Shown here: positions 1-11,412 of the stretch, one piece after another
How positions within the stretch are numbered: position 1 is the first letter of the stretch
How the letters are laid out: every line of letters starts with the position of its first letter
Origin: Margaritispora aquatica
Taxonomy: Eukaryota; Ascomycota; Leotiomycetes; Helotiales; Discinellaceae
Assembly: GCA_007644065.1 (NCBI GenBank)
Contig: VJWN01000017.1
Coordinates: forward strand, 124,001-188,000
DNA: 64,000 nucleotides
Direction of reading: 5' to 3'
The notes under the pieces: generated by a model
The model's input: only the letters and a program-made list of their open reading frames with translations
Database searches by the model: none
Told to the model about the DNA's origin: nothing
Made by a program: the position numbers and the translations under genes

Positions 1-1044
1 GAGCTGCAAGTGCATCGTTGTACGGACAGAGCAATCTCAACCATACTTGTCAATTACGTAGGTTACCCTATACACACGTCATCAATTGAGATTGTAATCC
101 GGTGTCTAATGTTTCATAACAGAGACCCCATTCCTCTCCTGCTCAGCCAATGCGTATCCCAATATTACAGATTCGTGCTGTACAGAGACCTATGGAGGTT
201 TGGTCCTGAGCACCCAATTCTGGAGCACCTACACAGGTCTTGAGAGCCAGGGACAAGTCTTGCCCAAGAATGCATGGAGTATGCATGGTTTGTGGCCTGA
301 TTTTTGCAATGGCTCATACACCCAATACTGCGATTTGAGGTTCGTTCTCCCAATCCAACCACTTCCATCACACTTACTAACTCCCCTCAAAGCCGACAAT
401 ATGACCCGGTCCCGTCCCCAAACACCACGACTGGCACAGCTGCCGGTATTCCCGTCCCAAAGTACACAGGACCCAGCATCTCGACATTCCTCGCTCCCTT
501 CGGCAAACTTGACCTCCTCGCTTACATGAACAAGCACTGGATCGCTCAAGGCACACCGAACGGCGACCTATGGGGCCACGAGTTCAGCAAGCACGCGACG
601 TGCTTCTCGACTTTCGACCTCCCGTGCTACGGGCCCATGTACCAGAACCACAGCGACGTAGTTGATTTCTTCGAGACAGCTATCGCCTACCACCAGATCT
701 TACCCACGTACGGTTGGTTGGGTGCCAAGGGCATCTTTCCCAGTAATTCAACCACAGTCACGCTGAGTGATATGCAAGCGGCGCTGACGGAGGGCTTTGG
801 TGCATTACCGTATATTGGCTGTTCGGGCCCGAGATATAATGCAACGGACGCGGGGAAGGGGTCGCTGGATAATGGGTATACGGTTGTGAGTGAGATGTGG
901 TACTACTATCATGTTTATGGGAGGGTGCAGAATAGACAGGGCTTACCGGTGAATGCGTCCATTAATGGGGGAAGTGTCAGTTCGTGTGCTAAAGCGAAGG
1001 GCGCACTTAAGTACCCAACTAGAGGGACTGGAAGCGAGGCGTAG
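1..1044 (+). CDS. Secreted ribonuclease T2 (5' end outside window)
   Basis: RNase T2 endoribonuclease, which cleaves RNA through 2',3'-cyclic phosphates in the secretory or vacuolar compartment. Exons: <1-57, 123-339 and 393-1044, giving 307 visible residues. The first exon reads in frame from base 3 and contains SNLNHTC. The second holds the paired Cys of DSCCTETYGG, then catalytic motif CAS1, HGLWPDFC. The third holds CAS2 as GHEFSKHATC. Both active-site histidines and the catalytic Glu and Lys are present. Introns 58-122 and 340-392 have normal GT/AG ends and CTAAT/CTAAC-like branch sites. The signal peptide and start codon must lie upstream of the window. The protein stops about where the catalytic domain ends, so it lacks the long C-terminal extension of yeast Rny1. 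Family is certain; the N-terminus is missing. Confidence 0.93.
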
Positions 1045-1451
1045 AAAATTAGATCTTGCTATTTAGATTTTAATGGATAATATTTCGTACATTGATTGTC
1101 CCGCTTATGGTTTGGCTCTAGCAACATTCAAGTACATAGATCTGTCAACGTTGCTCAAAATCAGACTTCTAGGTTCTTATTTCCATTTCGTATTTCCTTT
1201 CATATTCGTTACATACTGGTTGATTCTCTCCATTGGATTTGGCGTGTCTCGTGGAAAGCTGAATGCAATAAAGCAACTGGTATTCATAAATGCAGCAACG
1301 CTCTTCGTCTCTAGCAACTGCTCATCGAATTTTTCTCCTCCACTGCCTCTCCTCGCCTCTCCTAACCTCTCATTCCATTTCCCATCCACAACCCATTCCC
1401 TGACTGTCCCTCCTCTAGTCCACTCCAACTCGATCGCACGAATTCCACATC

Positions 1452-1943
1452 CTACAATAGTCCCTTCCTCGCCAACTCGACTTTCCTCGCTGCCTCTCCC
1501 GCCTTGAAACCGCCTTTAGACACACAAATCGCCTTGCCATCGGCCAGCTCGAACTTCTCCTCGTAGATTGGGTGGGGACACGGGCAATGGTGTGGGAAGG
1601 CAACGCAGGCTAGAGTCTCGGGACAGAGGTAGTTATCACATTGTGCTGTAGATTGTTAGCTTTGCTCTTCTCCTCTAACATTCTTGGAACCTCCAATCCC
1701 AATCCCCCACCACGTATCCTTCCATAATGTCTATGTGGGATGTGAGAGAAAGGACATACCATTCTCATAGTTCTGCTGGTACCAATTCGAATCCGACGGC
1801 ACGTTCTGGGGCTGTTGTCTCTGGTGATGCTGTTGCTGCTGTTGCTGCCCGTTGAACATCTGCTCGAAGAATTGGAACTGTGCGTTTGCGACTGAGATGC
1901 AGAGGAGGAGGGTGCTGAACAGGGAGAGGATAAGGCGTGCCAT
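1452..1943 (-). CDS. LCL2: Long chronological lifespan protein 2 (LCL2), ER/secretory
   Basis: Homolog of fungal LCL2, a small secretory-pathway protein linked in yeast to ER-associated degradation and lifespan. Exons: 1943-1760 and 1645-1452, giving 125 aa. The N-terminus [21 protein letters not shown] is a clear signal peptide. A Gln-rich stretch and [15 protein letters not shown] follow. After the intron (1759-1646, phase 1) comes [15 protein letters not shown], then the [20 protein letters not shown] block and a basic end, [11 protein letters not shown]. The conserved Cys and Pro residues of the family are intact and the length is normal. It is head-to-head with the bL27m gene, with about 290 bp between the two start codons. 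Identification rests on the family motifs and is firm. Confidence 0.93.
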
Positions 1944-2236
1944 GGTTGCTGGTGGATTGGTTTGCGCCGGTTTGGATGGAATTCGCTATGCTGTGATATT
2001 GGGTTTAACAATGCGTTTTCCGGATTTTAAGAGCTATCAGGGAGCTTCAATCGTATTGTGAAAGCTGAACGAGTGGTGTACAATCACTTAGAGAAATAAT
2101 TACGAGGGGTCGTAATGGACAAGTATCTCGAACACGCATCACATGACATACGTCGCGATCCCTGTCGCGAGGTGCATGCATCCGTACATTTTATCATCAA
2201 CCTCATACCTCTCCTGCTCCAGCACCAAACCACACA

Positions 2237-3100
2237 ATGCTGCTCTCACGGTCACAGCCGCCATTACGGACGGCGCTCGCCTCAATTGGACGATCTGCCG
2301 CATCAGGAAATGCCACGACCTGTTTGAACGAGGCCTTTGGGCAGCTGGCTATCAAATCGAATGGATTGGCGTTGGGCTTGGGTTCAGTGAGATATGCTCA
2401 CCATAAAGCTCAGGGAGCAGTGAACAAAGCGAAGGATGGACCAGGAAAGAGGTTGGGTGCTAAGAAATCCGGAGGTATGCTCTATTCTGTCCATGTAGAC
2501 TCAATTGGGAGGGGAACTTAAGGTTAATGGTTACCAGAACAATACGTTATCCCAGGAAACATCATCTTCCGCCAAAGAGGCACGCACTGGTTTCCAGGAG
2601 ACAACTGTGCCATGGGACGAGACCACACCATCTATGCCACCGAGCACGGCTACGTGAAATACTACAAAGACCCCAACCGCAACCCCAAGAAACAGTACAT
2701 CGGCGTCGTCTTCAAGCGCGAGCAAGTTCTCCCTCTACCACCCAACTCGATGCGTCGGCGGAAACTCAACATGGTTGCCCAGAAGATACCTACGGACATC
2801 ACACCCTCCGCTATTGTGCGAACAGACGTTGTTCCTGAGACTGCTTCGGGGGAGACGACGAAGACGGAGGTCACTGTTGTGGACAATGGGAAGGCGGAAG
2901 AGCCAGCGGTGCTGAAAATGAGACCTGGTGGAATGTATAGGGAGAGCAATTGGGAGATTGGTCGTGCGGCGGAGAGGGCCAAGATTCAGGTTAGGGAGTT
3001 CAAGCCTAGGGATCGGTGGGTGGCGTGGAGAAAGGCTTCTATCAGGAATAAGGGTATTCAGGATAAGAAGAGCATGGGCAGGAAGAAGGGGAAGAAGTGA
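2237..3100 (+). CDS. MRPL27/MRP7: Mitochondrial large-subunit ribosomal protein bL27m
   Basis: Mitochondrial ribosomal protein of the bacterial L27 family (yeast MRP7), part of the large subunit near the peptidyl-tRNA site. Exons: 2237-2474 and 2538-3100, 266 aa; intron 2475-2537 splits a Glu codon. The N-terminus is rich in Ser/Arg/Leu with no acid, as in a matrix-targeting presequence. The L27 core runs over residues 54-130: HHKAQGAVNKAKDGPGKRLG, then GEQYVIPGNIIFRQRGT, the FPGDNCAMGRDHTI loop and GYVKYYKDP. A fungal-type C-terminal extension follows and ends in a Lys/Gly tail. I chose the first in-frame ATG because it includes the whole presequence. Confidence 0.95.
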
Positions 3101-5627
3101 GGTCTGGTGTAGATAGGCTTTTGAGCGAGGGTGGGTGGCTGATGTTCGAATATTAGATGGGCGTGGCCCTGTGTACAAAAAAGGCATGTATAGAATTGCG
3201 ATCTTGTACCATCAGACCTGCACTCGGCTCACGGGCTCAAAGGTCGAAAGCGCTGCTTGGTTTCTGGGATATCAAAAACTACCTGCTCGGGACTGGTGTG
3301 TAATTGGTTCTGGCGAATCTGCGCAACATATTCCAAGCGGAACAAAATCACATCTATTTATATCTGCTTCTCATGGGCGAAAGTCTTGCCCAGCTAACAA
3401 GAGATTGAATCAAAGACATACCTAATGTTTCGTCTCCTCTCTCAAGTGTAGTCACGGCTTCAACTCGCGTCCAATACGGTTTGAAATGCTCGGCCTAGTT
3501 TTCATTCTGATATCTTGCTATCCTGAAAGCATTTTGTCTCCTTCATCTTCCCCCATTGGCTTCAGGTCTCTATAAGACCAAAGTCCAAAGTATCGCCCAT
3601 CTACTCTGCTTCCTCTCATAGCCCAAACGTGCGTCAAAGCTTTGATTTGAAGATATATATGGTGTGTGTTTGTTAGCTCTTTCCATTCTTCATCTCAATT
3701 TACATTCATTCGTTTCACGACTCAGCACTACATGTCGTCTCGATGGCGTGCAGGAACTCTACCTCATCCTTACGCCCAGCCTGATGGCCATCACAGGTAT
3801 TTCATCTACAAATTTCGATGTGAAGCAGGGTGTACTGCATTTTACCTCTTTAGTATTCCGAACGAGTCCCAGCTCACACAAAAACAAAAAAAAACTTCTC
3901 AACTACCCAAGTGACTTCCCCATCCTAGTACCAATCAATGCATATCAAACCCATCACTTCAGAGTCCTCTTCGCATCGCTGCTAGATCTCTACTCATCAG
4001 CACCGCCCACTAATCGGTGCTGTTGGAACTTTTACAGCATTAGAGGGCTCGGATAGCGTAATTTACGTAGTGATCAATGATGAGGGTTTTTGGTTTCTAA
4101 CCGTGACAGTGGTCATCTACTTGCTTGCGCTCATCGCAATTTGACAATTTGAAGACTATCGCCTGCCTCGTACAATACGGAGCATATGTGATGTTCTCAG
4201 TTCTGCCACACGAGCTGCATGCTCGAAGACCTCGCCGTGGACGAGAAACCTGTGTTCTCTGCTTAAGCTTCAGATGAGGAGAGAGAATATATGGTGGTGA
4301 GGATCCTGCTGGACAGGAAGACTTTTAGGTTTGGTGTGTATGAAGGGACGGATGGCGAGATGCATCTTGGCATCGATCTTGCCCAGAAGATTGATGATGA
4401 GATGGGGGAAACCTGGACTCATCTCTTGGTTTACTGCGGGAGACAGATCTTTGGGTGTTGGATTTCGAACCCTTGGGTTACGGAAGATTCTGTTTAGTTA
4501 TTCGGCTAGGTGATCTGATAATCCTGCCTCTATCTGTTGCATGCAAATGTTTCCTGAAGCTTTAGAAAGGCCTTGTACGAAGTAAAAGGGTAAACACTCA
4601 GCACTGAGATTGAGTTTGATATCTATGATCTTTCTAGAGGAATATCCTCGGATAGATTTGAGATAGATCTGCGCCGAGAAATTCCATGTTCCATTTCTAC
4701 TCGATGAATGATATATTGACAGATCAATCATCGTTTCAATTAAAGGCGCAATCAATAACACCGATATCAAGTGTCCCACAAGAAAACATTTCCAAGACCA
4801 AAACAAGACCAAAGTGTCAACATCTGGCTGGGCAAACAATTGCTCCTTTATTGACAGCTCGAGAGACTACACAAATACAATGCTTGGACCTCAACATGCC
4901 ATAATAATTACGAGCACTGTACGACTCTTATCCCTATGATATATTGCAATTTCCCCACAGCTCGCAATCATCTGAACCGAAAGGACCGAAATCGAAAACA
5001 AAAACGCAAATGGGACATTCCCGTTTCGTCTCATCTCATCTCGTTCTGATGATCTCGTCTGATCTGGTTCAAAGCACACTCACCCAGCAGGCAGCCCACA
5101 CCAGCACATCCAGCAGCACCACCAGCCAGCACGCACCAGGGGTTCCGCTCCCGACTTCGATTTGAATCAATTTCAAACGTATGCAGGAACCCATGTCGCA
5201 TCCCAAAGCGCGGGGCTGAAGTTCCTTCGTTTGCCCTTCCCTTCAAGGTTGAAACCCTTGAAAGGTGCGTGCGCAACCCCCCAAAATGCCAAAATTCCCA
5301 TGTTGACAAGTGACAAGCGAGTCATTCCTCAGGGGTTCGACGCCCCCCTCGTCCCAAAGAGGCCAGCGAACCAACGCTGGTAAATGAGGTTGCACTTAAC
5401 CGTGCCTCATACGAACATATGAAGGTAGGATCTGGTAGGGGACGGTTAAGGTTGATTTTAGGTTTCGCGTTCTGTGTTTCTGTTTCTTCCTCTCGTTTTG
5501 TTCTTCGGTGCTTCTGTCCTGACTTGTCCTAACGTTCGTTGATCGATATACTCGTACTTTGTTTCGCATTCCAGTCAAAAGTTTGTTTGATTCTCGCTTC
5601 GGACGAGACCGACTGTATCGCTACGCG
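3101..5627. other. Intergenic stretch, no supported gene
   Basis: About 2.5 kb between bL27m and the Cys-rich membrane protein. It contains short open frames on both strands (for example 3664-4056 and 4291-4497, plus strand). None shows a family motif, a convincing splice chain or coding-like composition. An A-rich run lies near 3880-3895. The last 300 bases before 5628 are C/T-rich and probably promoter and 5' leader of the next gene. The 4291-4497 frame could be a decayed fragment, but nothing supports that. Confidence 0.5.
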
Positions 5628-7120
5628 ATGTACCTCTTACGCTCGCTTCTCTATCTCACAGCAGGACTGCGCGTGGTGACGGCTGCGACATGCTATAACT
5701 CCAAAGGAAGCAGACTCGGATCAGAATACACGCCATGCGGTACATCAGGCATGTGTTGCGGCGGCAACAAATACGACGTCTGTCTTCCCAATGGCTTGTG
5801 TCAGTACACCACGCAAGGGAAGGAGAAGGATACGAGCTTTTGGAGAGAGGGTTGTACGGATAAGAGTTGGGGGAGTGCGACGTGTTTGAAGAGCATTTGT
5901 GCGGGGTCTTCGGTATGTGAATTTTTGAGTCTTGTATAGTGAGGGGAGGGTATATGTTTATGGTTATGGTTATGTGAAAGCATTCAAATGGGAAGCGAAT
6001 AGAAGGAGGCTAATTGGTGTTTGGTTTGACAGGAGATCAACAGTGATGGTGATGGCGAGATGACACCCTGTGACGGCACGTCCGGGAGTGCAAAGTGGTG
6101 TTGTGGGGGAAACACCAAGTGTTGTGGAACGGGGAAGGAGATCTTGCTCGCTGCTGTTGTTGGGGCAGGAAGTGCAAGTTCGGCGACGAGTGTGATTCCT
6201 GTTGTTGGTATGTTCTATCAAGACTGGCTTTGAGAAGACGTAGCTGATGTATTGTAGCTCCAGTCGTGGCACCAACACCGACTCCCACGCCGGCTGTGGT
6301 GAACAACGTAGTTGGTACGTATTGTCCTTGAGCAGGTGATGAGATGCAAACTAATGATGGAAAACTAGCCACCACACCAACGACACCACAAGGAACAACA
6401 CCAGTCGTCGCCCCAGCACAGAACCAAGAGACAATATCCTCTCAAAATGCCGCTTCAGTACAAGAACAGCAACCAAACCAGCCAGCCGCAACACCCACCC
6501 TCGCAACTCCCCAAACCCAAGTCGCAGGCCAGACACAAGCGCAAGAAATCGCACCCGCAGCATCAACGAACATCGCCGGATCTCCAAATGCACAATCACA
6601 AGCACAATACACGATCCTCGGCGTCCCAACCCACAACCCCACCAGCTCAACACCGCTAAACCCCAAAGCCGCATTCCAGACCTCATCATCTCATCTCAGC
6701 ACCGCCTCATCCACCTCCAACTCCAATTCTAACTCCAACACCAGCTCCAACACCAACAACAACAACGACGACGACACCACCACCTCTTCATCCAAAACCT
6801 CGCTGTCCACGCCCGCCAAAGCAGGCATAGCCGTCAGCATCATCATTCTAATCCTGACGCTCGCCAGCCTAGGGATCTACATCTTCGTCGTGCGACGCAG
6901 CGAGACGTGGCGAAGTCGGCATGATGTCGTGGAGATCGTCGAGTATACGCCGCAAATGACCAGCACGGAAGTCGCTTCGCAAAGCAGGACGGCGAGGATG
7001 CTGAACTGGGCAAGGCCCGCCGGCGGTGGTGGGATGACGAGGGCGGAGGGCTTCGAAAGCTTGCCTGGGACGCCGGTTCCGGGATCGCGTGTCGGGACTG
7101 CTGGGGCGTCGAAAGTGTAG
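5628..7120 (+). CDS. Cys-rich extracellular, Ser/Thr-rich single-pass membrane protein
   Basis: A type I membrane protein of unknown function. Exons: 5628-5912, 6033-6207, 6258-6314 and 6369-7120, 422 aa; phases agree at all three introns. A signal peptide (about residues 1-20, ending VVTAATC) leads into two Cys-rich blocks that read like paired repeats: TPCGTSGMCCGGNKYDVC, and later TPCDGTSGSAKWCCGGNTKC. A long Pro/Thr/Ser/Gln/Asn-rich stalk follows. One transmembrane helix lies at about residues 330-352 (AVSIIILILTLASLGIYIFV), with a basic VRRSETWRSR just inside, so the tail is cytoplasmic. The layout resembles fungal wall-sensor-like (Mid2/WSC-type) proteins, but I see no WSC Cys pattern, so no sensor role is claimed. 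ATG 5628 was chosen because it starts the signal peptide. Confidence 0.8.
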
Positions 7121-7731
7121 GAAGTTTGAGTTTGAGTGTGTGTGTGTAAAGGAGGAAGGTAAAATTGATTGAGGAGTTTTTGGAGTTTCAAAATATACCC
7201 CGTTGGACGAATTTAGCGGCTCGCTTGGTGTTTTGTATGTATTTCTATGGTGGAACTTAAGCTCTCACATGAGAATATATGGTTGTATGTCAAGTGTATC
7301 TATGGCAGTTGAAAAGCTCAAGAATAGCCGAAAAAGCTGGAATGGGAATGTGCACTTTGATCTGACACATTGTGACAAAAGCTGTGAGGGTCTCAGTACT
7401 GGTACTTCCAAAGACAGATAGATGCCATCTTGAAATTCTTTGCGATCAGTTCTACAGCATATCGAACTTTCATGTGGTGGTTTCCGACACAACTAATGAC
7501 AGGTAATTGCCTCGCCAAATTTAGATAGTGAGCAAGGATAAGGAAACTCAGATATTAGAATGACAACACAATGCCAGACAGAGACAATTTAGACGAATGT
7601 ATTGAGGAGAAAACTCTCCTAAGAAATATATACTACATTCTCATTCGTTCTATCTTCGCCAGCACGTCGCTGTATCAAACCTGGAAACAATGCAATCATC
7701 AACTCAACTCATTCAACTCAACCATAATGCC
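7121..7731. other. Intergenic, convergent 3' ends
   Basis: About 600 bp between two convergent genes. A GT-rich stretch at 7134-7147 follows the stop codon of the membrane protein. No coding signal was seen; it presumably holds the two 3' UTRs. Confidence 0.5.
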
Positions 7732-9803
7732 CTACTCATCAGTGACTGAGGCAAACTTTTCGGTCATAGCTTGAATTAACTCCTCATACTGTATAACATT
7801 AGCCTCCATCAAAAATCAAAACTAAACAGTCACATACCTTCTTAACAATCTTGTCCTCTCCATCGCCAGGAACCTCAAACTTCATGCTTCGCAATTGTGA
7901 TTGGATTTCACCAGTTGCCTCACGGATCTTGCTCCAGTTACCACCTTGAGCAACTGCCTTTTGTGCCTCGTCATGGAAACCCATCATGGCCTTCATCATC
8001 CATTCGGTCTTCCAGATAGGACAGAATTGATCGTAGTCACTGTAACCGTTCTGTTGTAGGAAATCTTCCTTGATCAAAGCAGCCACGTCCAAAGTGATCT
8101 TATCTGGATCGGATAAAGCAGACTTTCCAACCAACTGCACAACTTGGTCCAACTCTTCTGAATCGGTGAGAAGTTGCTTGATGCGATCCCGGAGACGAGG
8201 GAATTCTGGGAAGTCTTTCTCGTAATACTTGTCGAGTACAGGGGTGTATTTACTGTAACTAAGCGAGGTGTTGATAGATGGGAAATGCTTGCGCTGAGCA
8301 AGCTTCTTGTCGAGACCCCAGAAGACCTGCACAATACCAAGGGTACTGCTAGTAACAGGATCGGAGAAATCACCACCAGGAGGACTGACGGCACCGACAA
8401 TGCTGACACTACCCTCACGCTCTGGGCTACCCAAAGTTTGAACCTTTCCAGCACGCTCGTAGAAACTGGCAAGCTTAGCACCCAAGTAGGCAGGGAAACC
8501 TTGATCAGCAGGCATTTCTCCCAAACGACCAGAAATTTCACGAAGAGCTTCGGCCCATCGAGAGGTGGAATCAGCCATCATGGCAACATCCTTGCCCTGA
8601 TCCCTGAAGTACTCAGCTATAGTTAGGCCCGTGTAAATGGAAGCTTCACGAGCTGCCACAGGCATGTTCGAGGTGTTGGCGATCAGAGTAGTACGCTTCA
8701 TGATAGGCTCCTTGCGTCCGTCAATGGTAATAGACAATTCTGGGAAATCCATCAACACTTCAGCCATCTCGTTTCCACGCTCTCCGCATCCGACGTAGAT
8801 GATGATATCACTGTTGGAGAACTTGGACACGGATTGAGAAATGACGGTCTTGCCACAGCCAAAAGCACCGGGAATGGCGACGGTTCCTCCTTGAACACTT
8901 GGGAAAAGAGCATCCAACACACGTTGTCCGACAATGAAAGGCTTGTCTGCTGCGAGCTTCTCAGTGGTTGGGCGAGGGACACGGACAGGCCATGTATGCA
9001 TCATGCTGTACTCAGTCTTCTTGCCATCGAATTCAACCTCCAGGATCTTCTCGTCAACCTTATATTTGCCCTTGCCTGAGATCTTGGTGATGGTACCACG
9101 AGCTCGTGGTGGCAGCATAATCTTGTGGTCGCTGAGTAAGGAGTTTTCGTAGACGGTACCCCAGATATCTCCTCCTGTGATGTGATCTCCAACCTTCATT
9201 ACTGGCTTGAACTCCCAGTCCTTCGTTCTGCTTAGCGCTGGTGCTGTGATTCCACGAGGAATATAGATGCTGTCTGAGGCCTCTGCAATGGCCTTCAAGG
9301 GACGTTGAATACCATCGTAAATCGTTTCCATCAAACCAGGTCCTAATTCGACGGAGAGGGGCTTTCCAGTTCTGAAGACTGGATCTCCAACGGTAACACC
9401 AGCTTCGGACTATCAGCAGGGTCCCCCTCAAATGCCATTGAACATACCTGTCTCTTCGTAGACCTGAATTGTAGCTCTATCTGCTTCGATTCGAATGACT
9501 TCGCCCATAAGACTATCGTGACCGACTTCGACCTGATGATGCGTAAGCTATCTGCCAAGTTCATGCCTGCTGCCTATACGCACCAATTCGTACATAGCAA
9601 CACCGATCATGTTCTCTGCCACCACGACGGGACTAGCTATGGGTCAGTAACAGTATTCGAGCACAATAACTCAGATAGCATACCCAGCAATGGAATAAAC
9701 CGATCCTGTAGAGCTCTAATCAGCTTGTGCATCGAAAGCTCTTCAATCACTGAGACATACCATACTGATCCTCGCCATCTGCGTCCTGCTTCTTTGGAGG
9801 CAT
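7732..9803 (-). CDS. vma-1/VMA1: V-type ATPase catalytic subunit A
   Basis: Catalytic A subunit of the vacuolar H+-ATPase V1 sector, which hydrolyses ATP to drive proton pumping into vacuoles and endosomes. Six exons: 9803-9761, 9705-9684, 9632-9584, 9532-9448, 9402-7838 and 7788-7732, giving 606 aa. The frame is continuous through five introns of 45-55 nt. The N-terminus [15 protein letters not shown] leads into [17 protein letters not shown]. The P-loop GAFGCGKT is near residues 245-252, GERGNE follows, and the ATPase alpha/beta signature [10 protein letters not shown] is at about 441-450. The C-terminus is EKFASVTDE. The P-loop is uninterrupted, so there is no VMA1 intein. The open frame continues upstream of 9803, but family members start near MPPK; the rest is read as 5' leader. 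Confidence 0.97.
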
Positions 9804-11412
9804 TTTGTTGGGGCGGTATTCAAGCTCTGAGTAGAAGGGCTTGTCCGAGATTGGAGAAGCAAATCGAGCTCGAGTGGGTGATGGAGGTAATGGAGGTAGG
9901 TCTCTCAGACTTGGAAGATCTTCGGTGAAGCTACGATTTAGGTCAACGGACAAGCTGTCGATGTTTCTGTTACGAACCAAGTCGTAGAGTGAAGGGCGAG
10001 CTTTGAGGCGTGGACGAAGGCCAACGTTCATAAACCTCAATTGAGATGGGAGGTAGAAGAGGTCGAGTAGGAAGCTTCTATCTGGAACTGGATCAACGTC
10101 TCTCTCTACTGGCAGCGATAGGAGTGGTTGATGCAAGATAAACTGTGGTGCGGGCGGGCTGGAGCTCAAGCTGTTACTGTAGCGAGCTAGTAAGGCAAAA
10201 GAAAATAGAAGTAAGTCACCATCCATCAACCAACCACCCCCACTACAGAGACAAACATCACATAATTGATTCGAAGCATGATCTACCACAACAATTGTAA
10301 ATGTTACTTATTAAATGTTCTTGCTTTCACGCTTTGCTTTAGAGAGGTCCAGTGTGAAATATGCACACACCCTAGAATAGCAATGTTGAGGTTTGGATGA
10401 ATATATGGTACTGTACGCAGCTGGTACATACATTGTCTCTGATAAGTCTGTCCGCGATTGTGTTGTCGCTCTCCGTATTCATCAATGAAGCTATGAATCT
10501 ATATCAGCGCAAATAACTGCTACGTAATATGGTACATGTTCATGAATGGACTGCATTTTGATATTGAAAGTGAAAAGAGTCATAAATAACCACTTATATA
10601 AGTAAGGTAGCTCTGTCTCTCATAGACTGTGTAGCTGGGTGTATGCGGATACATCATAGTCATATTTGGAGATAGTCAGCTTTGGTCAAAGATAAAGCTG
10701 AAGCTGAAAGAGGGGTTCTTGCATGCGCACCTGCATAAGCTCGATGATGGGAAAGCCTTATGTATATAATAGTTCAAGTTAATGGAGTGTATTCTAGGCC
10801 GACATCATGACTTATATCAATACACTTAGCTGTTATTCTTTTTGAGTTAGGACAAGTTGATCTGTCAGAACTATTGCTTATCAAGACTGTGATGTATTGA
10901 ACTACTTTCCTATGCTTGAGGTCCGATTGCCATAAGCAAAAGCTAAGCTACTTACTAAATATGATCTCTGTAATATCCCTTCAAGCTCTAACTACCTTAT
11001 CTACATTTTACCTCTTTATAATGACTACAATGCATTGTCTTAGCCGAGGACCATAATATATCTCTGGAATGTAAACATGTGCCAAGATCTAGGAACGAGA
11101 GACATCCTGTCATTGACCGCATGCAGATGATATCTTCACACGTCCTTTGTCCATCACATGGCAACCAAGTTGTAAAGAAACTAAGCTGATTCAGATAAAC
11201 ATATAGTACCAGTAGCCGCTGTAGCCAACCATCACCACTCTCGGGAGTGTCCCGCTTGTCCTTAGCCCGAACTTAGATAGCTTACCTTAGGTATTGCATC
11301 CATCAACGAGGTGATCAGTGAATGTTGCTTTTGTAACTCTGAATGTTTACAAGAATGACAATAATATTTTTCAAGAACAATACAGATGTTTTGACTTCTT
11401 CTCTACTTATAT
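9804..11412. other. Divergent intergenic region between VMA1 and the WDR26/Gid7 gene
   Basis: About 1.6 kb. The part next to 9803 has a minus-strand open frame (to 10289) that reads into the VMA1 start; it is low in recognisable motifs and is best taken as 5' leader. From 10300 to 11400 the DNA is AT-rich with many stops in all frames and no family motif. Both promoters should lie here. No RNA gene was recognised. Confidence 0.5.

Noticed and set aside
245..252. VMA1 intein expectation
   Set aside because: Checked in the VMA1 protein (P-loop at residues 245-252): the motif is uninterrupted, so no intein exists.
1073..1507. 144-codon plus-strand ORF
   Set aside because: Overlaps the 3' exon of LCL2 and has no motif; the hydrophobic start is composition only.
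4455..4485. Minus-strand GGGTTCGAAATCC resembling a T-arm
   Set aside because: The G53-C61 closing pair of the T-loop is missing and no cloverleaf can be drawn.
5325..5355. GGTTCGACGCC B-box-like hairpin
   Set aside because: No A-box or acceptor stem at tRNA distance upstream.
8174..8626. 150-codon plus-strand ORF
   Set aside because: Antisense shadow of the VMA1 coding exon with no motif.
9804..10289. N-terminal extension of VMA1 (160 codons in frame)
   Set aside because: Family members start at MPPK-like sequence; the extension has no homologous feature and is read as leader.
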